Below, piece after piece: positions 1 through 7,338 of a stretch of DNA of 43,600 nucleotides. Location: assembly GCA_020846025.1 (NCBI GenBank), contig JADLER010000008.1, forward strand, positions 1 through 43,600, read 5' to 3'. Position numbers and translations under genes: made by a program. The first letter of the stretch is position 1; every line of letters begins with the position of its first letter. A model generated the notes under the pieces. That model ran no database searches and had not been told where the DNA came from. It worked only from the letters and a program-made list of their open reading frames with translations. This DNA comes from Bacteroidia bacterium. GTDB lineage: Bacteria > Bacteroidota > Bacteroidia > B-17B0 > Aurantibacillaceae.

Positions 1-238
1 CCGAAACAACCAAAATGACTTTTGGTTTTGGAATTGTTTTCCCAATTTCTCTAAATCCTCTTACAAATTCATTCTCTTCTATAGCATTCATTGGGCTGCC
101 ATGCCCCAAAAACAAAACTGGCATCATTTCTGAAACAATTGGTAAGTTATTACTTAAAGTATTTAATGAATTTAGTTTCATAGCATAATATGATAGTGGT
201 GATACACAAAGTAGTTTTAAAAAATCAGAACGAGTCAT
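1..238 (-). CDS. ygiD: 4,5-DOPA-extradiol-dioxygenase family protein (YgiD-like), 3' part beyond the window
   Basis: The minus strand from an ATG at 238 runs open to the window edge, giving 79 codons. After a leader of about 38 residues the frame reads MPVLFLGHGSPMNAIEENEF, then a stretch ending PKVILVVS. This is the characteristic N-terminus of the LigB-type non-heme iron dioxygenases annotated as YgiD, and the His in GHGS is expected to be a metal ligand. Family members open the ring of catechols such as DOPA; the true substrate here is unknown. The leader (MTRSDFLKLL, then a mildly hydrophobic stretch) looks like a degenerate signal or Tat-like leader, or the true start may be the later Met at MPVLF. 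The gene lies 15 bp downstream of the rluD-like stop and is probably the last gene of that minus-strand run. Confidence 0.75.
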   Translation of the reverse strand, partial: MTRSDFLKLLCVSPLSYYAMKLNSLNTLSNNLPIVSEMMPVLFLGHGSPMNAIEENEFVRGFREIGKTIPKPKVILVVS

Positions 239-253
239 GATTGTCTTTAATGG

Positions 254-1318
254 TTAAACGTTTTTATTTGAGGTAAAAACTCTAAAGCGCTCAATCACTT
301 GTTGCATATCATCAGGTAATTCACTATTAAAAAATATAGGCTCCTTAGTAATTGGGTGTGTTATTCCCAATGTTTTAGCGTGAAGAGCTTGACGTGGTAA
401 AATCTCAAAACAATTCTCGATAAACTGCTTATACTTATTACCATGTTGACCTTTTAGAATTTTATCGCCGCCATATTCATTATCATTAAATAAGGGATGA
501 CCAATATGTTTCATGTGAACTCGTATTTGATGTGTTCTGCCGGTTTCTAATTTACATTCAACCACTGTTACATAACCAAATCGCTCTAATACTTTATAGT
601 GTGTAATGGCATGTTTGCCGTGGTCGCTATTTGGGAATGTAGCCATTACTTTTCTGTTTTTTAAATCACGCGCTACATTCACATTAATGGTTCCTGCATC
701 GTCTTTGACATCGCCCCACACAATAGCAATATATTTTCTATCTAAATTTCTATCAAAAAAATCTTTAGCTAATCGTGTCATAGCCAACTCTGTTTTAGCA
801 ATAATAATAATACCTGATGTGTTTTTATCTATACGATGCACTAAGCCAGGGCGATTAATTTCTAAGTTATCGGCTAATTTTTGTTTAGAAGTAGGTAAAT
901 TATTAAAGCGATAAGCTAAGGCATTAACCAAAGTCCCAGTGTAATGTCCATAAGCTGGATGCACTACCATACCAGGTTCTTTATTCACTACACACACAAA
1001 ATCATCCTCATAAACTACATTGATTGGAATATCCTCAGCAACAATTTCAATTTCACGGGGCGGATTAGCCATTAAGATTGAAATTTCATCAAAGGGCTTA
1101 ATTTTATAACTTGATTTAACTGGCTTTTTATTTACCAAGATGGTTTCTGCATCGCAGGCTTGTTGTAATTTAGTACGTGTTGCATTTTGAATACGAATCA
1201 TTAAGTATTTATCAATTCGCATCATCTCTTGCCCCTTCTCTACAATAATATGATGGTGTTCATATAATTCCTTTTCATCCTCATTATGAGAACCTATCTC
1301 ATCAACATCATCTGTCAT
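254..1318 (-). CDS. rluD: RluD-family 23S rRNA pseudouridine synthase
   Basis: The 354-aa product has an S4 RNA-binding domain at about residues 33-85 (MRIDKYLMIRI) followed by the RluA/RluD catalytic domain. The signature motif HRIDKNTSG, with the catalytic Asp, lies near residue 162. GRTHQIRVHMKHIGHPL further on is also diagnostic of the family. RluD makes pseudouridines in helix 69 of 23S rRNA. The first 30 residues are an acidic extension before the S4 domain. The ATG lies one base after the stop of the upstream T9SS gene, so translational coupling is likely. In many Bacteroidota an rluD-like gene sits beside a PASTA-domain gene, as here. RluD rather than RluA/C is inferred from the S4 domain and context. 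Confidence 0.9.
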   Translation of the reverse strand: MTDDVDEIGSHNEDEKELYEHHHIIVEKGQEMMRIDKYLMIRIQNATRTKLQQACDAETILVNKKPVKSSYKIKPFDEISILMANPPREIEIVAEDIPINVVYEDDFVCVVNKEPGMVVHPAYGHYTGTLVNALAYRFNNLPTSKQKLADNLEINRPGLVHRIDKNTSGIIIIAKTELAMTRLAKDFFDRNLDRKYIAIVWGDVKDDAGTINVNVARDLKNRKVMATFPNSDHGKHAITHYKVLERFGYVTVVECKLETGRTHQIRVHMKHIGHPLFNDNEYGGDKILKGQHGNKYKQFIENCFEILPRQALHAKTLGITHPITKEPIFFNSELPDDMQQVIERFRVFTSNKNV

Positions 1319-1319
1319 T

Positions 1320-3281
1320 TTATCTTGAGATAATTAGTTTTTGTGAACTAACGTTTATAGAACTTCCTTTAATTTGCACAAAATACACACCATTCTTTAA
1401 ATTAGAAATAGGTATTATACTGTTTTGGTTAGTTAATTCTTCATTTAATACAATCTCCCCTAACACGTTTACAATTTGTACACTAGCCTGTTTTAATTCA
1501 GCTATAAAAGGAGTATTAATATTTAGTAATTCATTAGCTGGGTTGGGATACATTGTGAATATTTCCTTTTGATGTTCTTTTATTCCAATGGTTAAATCGG
1601 CACAACCCATTACTGGGTTAATCATTAAAGAACCATCAATAGAAGATTGTACCCAACTACCACTTACGTTATAATACAAAGCATCTTTATGATTTGTGTT
1701 TCTGTCAAATCCAATATTTAAACCTTGCGAGGTGGTTTGTATAAGTCCAATAAAATAAGTACCAGCCGAAAGAGGTAAACAAGAGGTAAGTTTATAATTA
1801 GCAAATAAATTATACTCGCCCGATGTAAAAATTGGATTAGTAAGAGAATCTTTATAAATGACGTTTCCAGGTTTCCCGCTTCCATCTTGACTCCACACGG
1901 TTATTCTAAACGAAGATCCTTGCACTAATCCGTTTTTAATAATAGGATCAAAATAAATTTTTACTGATTTTAAAGTGTCGTTATAATTCAAGGTAAAACG
2001 CATAGCTGTTTTAGCACCGTAGCTGTTTAAGTAATAAGCTTGTTCGGCACTACCATCATCGTAAGCATAATAATCATAAAATTTCTGAAGGTGTACTAAT
2101 GTGTCGTTTTCTTTTCTAATATCGCCCGGCACATTGGTAATGGAGTGTTTGATGGAGAAATTAGTTGGTACACTTAGCGTGGATGTAAATGGATATAATG
2201 TAAACACAGGACAGGCCGCTACACCATCGGTGCAATTAAAATAACCGTGATTTAAATAACTGTATGAGGGAATACCAGGGTTATTAATGGTAACATACAC
2301 GTCTGTAGGAATGGTGTTCCCCGATTCATCTTTCACAGTGTAAGCATATTGCCCAGATAAGGCACCTGTGTTACTGCTTGATGTTCCTGGATTATTATTT
2401 CTAATAAAGTTCTTAAACCCAGTTCCTTTTTCAGTAGCAGGATTATACTGGCGGTAAGGTATTGTAGAATAATTTTTTAAAAATGAAGTAGGCATATACG
2501 AAAACGTAACATCTACTAACACCGTGTCATCATAAAAATATTGATCTTTTAACGTTACATAATCAATATGCCAATGGTCAACACTACCGCTGGTGGTGGC
2601 TTGATTCCTGAATCGAAATTTAAATCCATCGTGAAAATAAGCGGTGTCTGTTACACCAACTCTCACTCTATAAAAAGTAGTATCGCTTGACGAAGGGTTG
2701 TAACCAGCCTTTCCCCACACTTTTTTCCAAAGATTTAATAAGGGCATATAAAAATCCAAACATAAAGAGTCATCTGGTTCAGGAGCATCGCCAAATCCTT
2801 CGGCTTGATAGTAAAAGGTTAAAAATACACTATCCGATGGTTGATAATAATAAGTTGTAGAACTTGAAGTTTGAATAGAATACAAATTAATAGGCAATGA
2901 AGTAAGCGTATCTGCGGAGTACGACATTCCCTCGTTGGCCGAGAAATTATAAGGATAACCCAATTTATTAAGCCCCTCAAATGTTGCCACACCAAGGCTT
3001 ATGGGTTGAATAGCAAAACCAGTATTAATATACACATTAGAATCTGCCCACAATGAGGCGCTTGGAAAAGGTGTTTTATAAGCATACGAAAAATCATCAA
3101 AAAAAGGCAGTTGTAATGATGTTGTAGTAGTTGTTTTTTGAGCTAATGTCTTGTCTAATTTTTGATTTTGTAGAATAGCATTTCCGCTTAATGGCACTAA
3201 TTGTTCTTGAGCTATAAAGCCAAAAAAAGAAAACAACATGATACTTAATAAAACAGATCTTTTCAATTTATTCATACTCAT
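1320..3281 (-). CDS. Secreted protein with T9SS type A sorting domain
   Basis: The 653-aa product begins with a signal peptide (hydrophobic core at about residues 10-24, SVLLSIMLFSFFGFIAQ). The body is rich in Ser, Thr, Tyr and Asn, as in extracellular beta-sandwich proteins, and I recognise no catalytic domain. The last 80 or so residues are a typical Por secretion-system type A domain: FTMYPNPANELLNI, then VQIVNVLGEIV, ISNLKNGVYFVQI and a terminal KLIISR. The protein is therefore expected to cross the outer membrane through the type IX system and remain cell-surface attached or be released. It overlaps the upstream PASTA gene by 4 bp (ATGA), so the two are co-translated. Its role is unknown. 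Confidence 0.88.
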   Translation of the reverse strand: MSMNKLKRSVLLSIMLFSFFGFIAQEQLVPLSGNAILQNQKLDKTLAQKTTTTTSLQLPFFDDFSYAYKTPFPSASLWADSNVYINTGFAIQPISLGVATFEGLNKLGYPYNFSANEGMSYSADTLTSLPINLYSIQTSSSTTYYYQPSDSVFLTFYYQAEGFGDAPEPDDSLCLDFYMPLLNLWKKVWGKAGYNPSSSDTTFYRVRVGVTDTAYFHDGFKFRFRNQATTSGSVDHWHIDYVTLKDQYFYDDTVLVDVTFSYMPTSFLKNYSTIPYRQYNPATEKGTGFKNFIRNNNPGTSSSNTGALSGQYAYTVKDESGNTIPTDVYVTINNPGIPSYSYLNHGYFNCTDGVAACPVFTLYPFTSTLSVPTNFSIKHSITNVPGDIRKENDTLVHLQKFYDYYAYDDGSAEQAYYLNSYGAKTAMRFTLNYNDTLKSVKIYFDPIIKNGLVQGSSFRITVWSQDGSGKPGNVIYKDSLTNPIFTSGEYNLFANYKLTSCLPLSAGTYFIGLIQTTSQGLNIGFDRNTNHKDALYYNVSGSWVQSSIDGSLMINPVMGCADLTIGIKEHQKEIFTMYPNPANELLNINTPFIAELKQASVQIVNVLGEIVLNEELTNQNSIIPISNLKNGVYFVQIKGSSINVSSQKLIISR

Positions 3282-3892
3282 TCATTAAAATCGTTAGCGT
3301 TTTCTTCGGTATTAGTACTATCAGCGCTTTCAGACACATAATATGTTTCTTTTTTACCAATTACCAAATCTATCTTACTTCCCTTTTTTATTGGATCTCC
3401 AGGTGCTATTTCTTTACCTTCATACAATTGTTTTAAAACACATCCACTACAATCTCCTGTTACTTCGGTTATTTTTCCTTGTTTTAAGCCATAACTCTCA
3501 ATCATCGAAATGGCTTGTCGAGTACTTCTATCCACCAATTTGGGCATAGCCATTTGTGGTGGTTGTGTACTAGTAACGTATAAATAAATAACTCTATTGT
3601 GTTTAACAGCAGATTTTGGTTCAGGATCTTGTTTTATAACAATTCCTGGTTTTTCCTCTGGATTATATAAACTATCAATAATTAAATAACCAATATGCTT
3701 TCCCTCAACAAACTGATTAAGTTCTGATATTTTTTTACCCGTAAAATCAGGCACTATAGCCACTTCGCCATGATGGGTATATACATCCAACAACTTAAAC
3801 AAAATCCAAAGTACTATCATTAAACATAATCCAGAAATGATTAAATGTTTTAAAAAAGTTTTTGAAATTAAATAAGCAAAAAAATCCTTCAT
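3278..3892 (-). CDS. Membrane-anchored PASTA-domain protein
   Basis: The 204-aa product has a short cytoplasmic N-terminus, one membrane segment at about residues 15-37 (LIISGLCLMIVLWILFKLL) and two to three PASTA repeats outside. Repeat starts are visible at VAIVPDFTGKKISEL, at MAMPKLVDRSTRQAISM, and in the segment leading to GDPIKKGSKIDLVIG. PASTA domains in other proteins bind peptidoglycan or muropeptides. In Bacteroidota these single-pass, kinase-free PASTA proteins are usually encoded next to an rluD-like gene, as here. Unlike Firmicutes PASTA kinases there is no Ser/Thr kinase domain. It is the first gene of the minus-strand run 3892-1. Confidence 0.85.
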   Translation of the reverse strand: MKDFFAYLISKTFLKHLIISGLCLMIVLWILFKLLDVYTHHGEVAIVPDFTGKKISELNQFVEGKHIGYLIIDSLYNPEEKPGIVIKQDPEPKSAVKHNRVIYLYVTSTQPPQMAMPKLVDRSTRQAISMIESYGLKQGKITEVTGDCSGCVLKQLYEGKEIAPGDPIKKGSKIDLVIGKKETYYVSESADSTNTEENANDFNE

Positions 3893-3969
3893 AATTATTT
3901 ATGAAGTGCTAATATACTGCCTTTAATTCACATTTCAAGCATGGAAATATAAAATTAAGCAAGGTTGTG

Positions 3970-4158
3970 TTAGAGCCCCAAATGTTCCTTTAATTTAGTG
4001 TAAGATGCCCGACTTAATGGTATTTTTTTGCCATTTTTTAGTAAAACCACATAGCTATTCTTTTCAAGCGGTTCTATTTTTGTAAGCTCTTGTAGGTTAA
4101 TAATAAATGAGCGGTGGGTTCTAAAAAATTTACTACTATCCATATATCTCAGTAGCAT
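3970..4158 (-). pseudogene. 5'-truncated LytTR DNA-binding domain (response regulator remnant)
   Basis: The 62-residue frame contains the C-terminal half of a LytTR domain: FFRTHRSFIINLQELTKIEP followed by VVLLKNGKKIPLSRASYTKL. A complete LytTR domain is about 100 residues and normally follows a receiver domain. Neither the first half of LytTR nor any receiver is present. Upstream, the frame stays open only to a stop at 4177-4179 (minus reading). The nominal ATG falls inside the domain. I interpret this as a decayed fragment, although a tiny expressed protein cannot be excluded. It sits between the PASTA gene and the XRE gene, 5' of the RiPP operon. Confidence 0.7.
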
Positions 4159-4165
4159 TCTTTGA

Positions 4166-4351
4166 AAAAATATATCCTACCACGATTTTGCTCTAGCTAC
4201 GAATAGGATTCTAACAGATTTTTTCAATAAAACTCAACTTTATGAAACCCAATTAATAAAAAATAATGAGGGAAGACTAATTCTTCAAGGCATCTGTGAT
4301 ACAATACAAATAAATCAAAACCGACTTAAACCCAAATTATTTCCTATTTAG
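4166..4351 (+). other. Orphan open frame without a start codon, possible gene remnant
   Basis: On the plus strand a frame is open for 61 codons between stops at 4163-4165 and 4349-4351 and contains no ATG. The composition is protein-like (for example LATNRILTDFFNKTQLYETQ and later LILQGICDTIQINQNRL), but I do not recognise a family. It begins within a few bases of where the minus-strand LytTR fragment loses its 5' end. It overlaps the 3' end of the XRE gene by 15 bp. In DNA this AT-rich a 61-codon frame can arise by chance, so this is recorded as a possible truncated gene end only. Confidence 0.2.
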
Positions 4352-4705
4352 CATTAATTCCAAAACAGAAATACGTTTATCTTTTTCGAGCAATAATTTT
4401 TCGTAAAGTTCTTTTAATAATTTTACTTCGGTTTGATGGTATATGGTGTTTTCATATTTGCCTCCCTGCTGGTTGTTGCCGTTATTAAAAATAATAGTTG
4501 CATCAAAACCTAATATTTCCTGAGGCGTAACCGCTAATATTTTACTTATCTCATTTAATCTATTAATAGTTAGTTGTGTTTCGCCACTTTCTATTTTACT
4601 ATAGGCGCGTGTAGATAATCCAAGCTCCTGCGCCATATATTCTTGCGATAAATTTTTTAATTCTCTTATCTGCCTAATTTTTTCGTTTAAATTTTCTATC
4701 ATCAT
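4337..4705 (-). CDS. XRE-family helix-turn-helix transcriptional regulator
   Basis: The 122-aa product starts at the ATG at 4705 (MMIENL), with AGGT shortly upstream. A longer TTG-started frame to 4723 exists, but that TTG lies inside a -7 promoter box and is unlikely to be used. Residues of about 8-65 form an HTH_3/Cro-CI domain (IRELKNLSQEYMAQELGLS, then the recognition helix region RAYSKIESGE). The C-terminal third is predicted helical or coiled coil (VKLLKELYEKLLLEKDKRIS), probably a dimerisation segment. It is transcribed divergently from the RiPP operon at 4889 and is the obvious candidate to regulate it, but this is inferred from position only. Confidence 0.88.
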   Translation of the reverse strand: MMIENLNEKIRQIRELKNLSQEYMAQELGLSTRAYSKIESGETQLTINRLNEISKILAVTPQEILGFDATIIFNNGNNQQGGKYENTIYHQTEVKLLKELYEKLLLEKDKRISVLELMLNRK

Positions 4706-4720
4706 TTTACCTAAATAGTT

Positions 4721-4728
4721 CAAAAATA
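4721..4728 (-). promoter_or_regulatory. Bacteroidota -7 promoter box for the XRE gene
   Basis: The minus strand reads TATTTTTG, an exact match to the TAnnTTTG -7 consensus of Bacteroidota sigma-ABfr promoters, 15 bp before the ATG at 4705. No clear -33 TTTG is seen at the usual spacing. Confidence 0.5.
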
Positions 4729-4783
4729 GTAAAAATAATTCAATATTTGAACTTAAAAATATATAATCTAATCAATTAAAAAA

Positions 4784-4806
4784 TAAATTTGTTTTAGTTA
4801 GTTTTG
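4784..4806 (+). promoter_or_regulatory. Candidate -7 promoter boxes for the RiPP operon
   Basis: Two TAnnTTTG matches occur on the plus strand, TAAATTTG at 4784-4791 and TAGTTTTG at 4799-4806, 83-98 bp before the precursor ATG. No well-spaced -33 box is visible for either, so which is used is unclear. The remaining leader to 4888 would be a transcribed 5' UTR. Confidence 0.4.
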
Positions 4807-4888
4807 TAATACTGCGCAGTTACAATTTTACGGGCGGAAACGAAAAGCCTGCGAATGCTATGAGTAGTAAAAATTTAACATAATTAAA

Positions 4889-5107
4889 ATGAGAAAATTT
4901 AAAAGATTAACTTTGGACCTGTTCAAAGGTTATGAATTAAAAAAAGAAAGCCATAATATGGTTTTAGGTGGTACTCAAGTGATGACTGGTAAGCCAGGAG
5001 GATGTCAATTACCAGACACTGCTGATGACAAAAGTAAAACCCCGAATGGCGGTGGCCCGGGCATACCTACATGGCCCAAAGAAGATATTACTGTGAATAG
5101 TAAGTAA
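4889..5107 (+). CDS. RiPP precursor peptide with double-glycine leader (grasp-with-spasm type)
   Basis: The 72-aa peptide has a charged, amphipathic leader (RLTLDLFKGYELKKE) ending in MVLGG at residues 24-28. This is the classical cleavage site for C39 leader peptidases, and such a peptidase is encoded in the same operon. The predicted core, residues 29-72, is Gly/Pro-rich (NGGGPGIP at 53-60). It has a single Cys (C39), acidic residues D43, D46, D47, E65 and D66, and many Thr/Ser/Lys. In graspetides the ATP-grasp enzyme joins Asp/Glu side chains to Ser/Thr/Lys, so these are candidate crosslink partners. The family is assigned mainly by context: ATP-grasp and SPASM maturase genes and the exporter follow. 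A second GG (37-38) just before the Cys is an alternative processing point. Confidence 0.82.
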   Translation: MRKFKRLTLDLFKGYELKKESHNMVLGGTQVMTGKPGGCQLPDTADDKSKTPNGGGPGIPTWPKEDITVNSK

Positions 5108-5132
5108 TGTTATTGTTGAATCCTAAATATAT

Positions 5133-5174
5133 AAAACTAAGTAGTAAATTAATGCGTTTACTGCTTAGTTTTTT
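5133..5174 (+). terminator. Strong hairpin with T-run after the precursor gene (terminator or attenuator)
   Basis: AAAACTAAG at 5133-5141 pairs with CTTAGTTTT at 5164-5172. Pairing continues inward through 5144-5148 (GTAAA) and 5157-5161 (TTTAC), giving a 16-bp stem with one T-G wobble and an 8-nt loop, then TT. It begins 25 nt after the precursor stop and ends just before the next gene. Partial read-through would give high precursor and low maturase expression, as is common in RiPP operons. Confidence 0.8.
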
Positions 5175-5180
5175 ATGTAA

Positions 5181-6170
5181 ATGAAAAAAGCCGTCATATT
5201 TATTTATCTATGTTTTACTATAAAAAATTGTATAGCACAATTTGATAGTACTCATTATTACCTTAATTCATTACAATACAAAAAAAGTATAAATTACTTA
5301 AAAAGGGAAATTAAAAAAAACGCTTATATCAAGTATAAAAATGGCAATACAACCGCCAAAGATGTTGACGAGATTAATTTAGCTTGCATATATTCATTAA
5401 ATAATGAATATGATAACTGTTTAAAACAATTAAACACATTTGTTAAAAGTAAAACTAATAAAGATGGGTTTTATATTCCTAATAAATGGAGCAACTATGA
5501 TTATTATATTTCTTTCTACACTGATCCAGATTTTTATAGAGTCTCTGTGGCACGTCCAAATGAATGGAAATCTTTTCTAGTTAAGCATAAACATAAGTGT
5601 GAGATAACGGATACGTTTTTTAGAAAATTAAATATTCCAGATAGCATTTATACTGCTTTAATTCAAATAGGCATAAACGACCAAGCTCATTATCGTGAGA
5701 TATTATTTTATGAAGATAAATATGGTTCACAATCGTCAACAGCTTTAAAATTATGGAAAGAGAAGGATAGTTTAAATAAAGCAAATTTGAAAACTGTTAT
5801 GTATTATTTAGATAGTGGCTATAATGTTTTATCTGATTCGGTAGTTGGTAACTTTTCAAATAAATGTTTTTTAGTTATACAACATGCCGACTTGAAAACA
5901 CAAGAAAAAATATTACCTCTAATAAAAAAATTATATGAACAAAAAAAGATACAAGGTAGTAACTATGCGCTGCTTTTTGATAGAATATCAGTTGATAAAA
6001 ATAATGGTACGCAGTTTTATGGTACCCAAATAAACAGTAAAACCAATCAACCATTTTTTATTAAAGATGAAGTAAATGTAGATAAACGGCGTGCAGAATT
6101 TGGAATGGAATCTATGGCTGATTACTGTAAACGATTTAATATAATTTATAAGCCAAAAAAAACAAAGTGA
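5181..6170 (+). CDS. Secreted DUF6624-domain protein in the RiPP operon
   Basis: The 329-aa product has a signal peptide (KKAVIFIYLCFTIKNCIAQ, cleavage expected near residue 19). The N-terminal half carries helical, TPR-like sequence (residues of about 40-95). The C-terminal half, about 160-320, matches the DUF6624 pattern: a DQ...R element (INDQAHYRE), FLVIQHADLKTQEK, YALLFDRI, FYGTQ, KDEVNVDKRRAEFGM and a closing Y. The family's biochemical activity is not known to me. Its stop overlaps the GTG start of the ATP-grasp gene, so co-expression with the maturases is very likely. Being exported, it cannot act with the cytoplasmic maturases before export. It might process, bind or give immunity to the mature peptide; that is inference. 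Confidence 0.8.
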   Translation: MKKAVIFIYLCFTIKNCIAQFDSTHYYLNSLQYKKSINYLKREIKKNAYIKYKNGNTTAKDVDEINLACIYSLNNEYDNCLKQLNTFVKSKTNKDGFYIPNKWSNYDYYISFYTDPDFYRVSVARPNEWKSFLVKHKHKCEITDTFFRKLNIPDSIYTALIQIGINDQAHYREILFYEDKYGSQSSTALKLWKEKDSLNKANLKTVMYYLDSGYNVLSDSVVGNFSNKCFLVIQHADLKTQEKILPLIKKLYEQKKIQGSNYALLFDRISVDKNNGTQFYGTQINSKTNQPFFIKDEVNVDKRRAEFGMESMADYCKRFNIIYKPKKTK

Positions 6171-7129
6171 TCCTAATACTTTCAACAGAGAAAGAACTCT
6201 TAACTCAAAACGTAATAAATTGGCTTCTATATTATAATATAGAATTCAAACGATTTAATGATGGCGATATAACAAATCCTGAGATTAATATTTCAAATAA
6301 TACAATTAAGATAAATTTCATCGATCAGAATGAATGTAGTATCGATTCATTAACAAAATATTGGTATAGAAGAGGATATTTAGACTTTACCAATAGCTTA
6401 CTAATTGGTGATAACGATATGATTATTGAAATAAATAAACACAAAACCGATAATGATAATGACATTATTAATTATATACATTATTATCTGCAAACAAATG
6501 TCAGCAACGTAAATAGTTTTAATGATAATTCTTTAAATAAATTAACTGAACTTACTGTGGCGCGGAAATTAGGAATTAAAATCCCCGATACTTTAATAAC
6601 CACTAATAAAAATTCAGTTCTATCTTTTATAATTAAACATAAAAAAGTTATTACAAAACCAATAAAAAGGGCATTAAATTTTAAAATTGAAGGGGTGAAT
6701 TTTTATACTGAAACACATTTACTAACAGCTAACGATGTAATGAATTATCCTAATAACTTCTCGCCTATTAAACTACAAAATTATATTGAAAAAGCATTTG
6801 AATTAAGAGTGTTTTATTTAGATGGAGTATTTTACTCCTCAGCAATTTTTTCACAGAATGATGAACAAACAAAAATTGATTTTAGAAATTATAATGAATC
6901 GAATCCAAATAGAGTCTTACCGTTTAATATGCCAAAAACTGAAGAAGCAAAATTTAGAAAGTTGATGAAAGCATTAAACCTTAATTCAGGCTCATTAGAT
7001 ATTATTGTAACCAAGGATGGTGAATATGTCTTTTTAGAAGTAAATCCAGTAGGTCAATTTACTCAAGTTTCTTTTCCGTGCAATTATTATTTAGAAAAAC
7101 AAATGGCAATAAGCCTATCAAAACGATAA
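6167..7129 (+). CDS. gwsG: Grasp-with-spasm ATP-grasp peptide maturase
   Basis: The 320-aa product starts at GTG 6167, whose last bases form the TGA of the preceding gene. It has an N-terminal pre-ATP-grasp region with WYRRGYLDF (residues 67-75), typical of maturases of this type. An ATP-grasp fold follows, with KHKKVITKPIKR (nucleotide-binding Lys region) and LRVFYLDGVFYSSAI. The metal-binding loop is GEYVFLEVNPVGQF, and the C-terminus is SFPCNYYLEKQMA. The ending VGQF...CNYYLEK is diagnostic of the NCBIfam/TIGRFAM grasp-with-spasm ATP-grasp family. Related ATP-grasp enzymes (MdnB/MdnC of microviridin) phosphorylate Asp/Glu side chains and form omega-esters or amides. The target is expected to be the peptide encoded at 4889. 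Confidence 0.9.
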   Translation: MILILSTEKELLTQNVINWLLYYNIEFKRFNDGDITNPEINISNNTIKINFIDQNECSIDSLTKYWYRRGYLDFTNSLLIGDNDMIIEINKHKTDNDNDIINYIHYYLQTNVSNVNSFNDNSLNKLTELTVARKLGIKIPDTLITTNKNSVLSFIIKHKKVITKPIKRALNFKIEGVNFYTETHLLTANDVMNYPNNFSPIKLQNYIEKAFELRVFYLDGVFYSSAIFSQNDEQTKIDFRNYNESNPNRVLPFNMPKTEEAKFRKLMKALNLNSGSLDIIVTKDGEYVFLEVNPVGQFTQVSFPCNYYLEKQMAISLSKR

Positions 7130-7130
7130 T

Positions 7131-7337
7131 ATGGAACCGTATAAACTAATAGAGCAAGCATCGTTGAATCAAATAAACAAACTACCTATTACTTACAAAA
7201 AAATGGCAAGTTCAACCGATTTGAATTCACCAATAAGTATCATATCTGATACAATATTTGTAAAAAGTACAAGACATCAAACGCCTTTTTTTGGAGGAAT
7301 TCGATTTTACAAAAACATTGAAATATTCATAATCTAA
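7131..7337 (+). CDS. Unknown 68-aa protein between the ATP-grasp and SPASM genes
   Basis: The ATG follows the ATP-grasp stop by one base (TAATATG). Its own stop is one base before the ATG of the SPASM gene (TAAAATG). Such tight packing argues that it is a real, translationally coupled gene. The product is small, without signal peptide or membrane segment. It has a polar N-terminal half (KLIEQASLNQINKLPITYKK) and the C-terminal segments TIFVKSTRHQTPFFGG and RFYKNIEIFII. I do not recognise a family. It could be an accessory leader-binding protein or a second, unusual substrate peptide (note FFGG). No evidence favours either. Confidence 0.65.
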   Translation: MEPYKLIEQASLNQINKLPITYKKMASSTDLNSPISIISDTIFVKSTRHQTPFFGGIRFYKNIEIFII

Positions 7338-7338
7338 A

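Noticed and set aside
606-914. 102-codon plus-strand frame opposite rluD
   Set aside because: It is a shadow of the strongly supported RluD frame, with no family resemblance.
4337-4723. Longer XRE regulator starting at TTG 4723
   Set aside because: The TTG is part of the TATTTTTG -7 box; the ATG at 4705 has an AGGT upstream and precedes the conserved domain.
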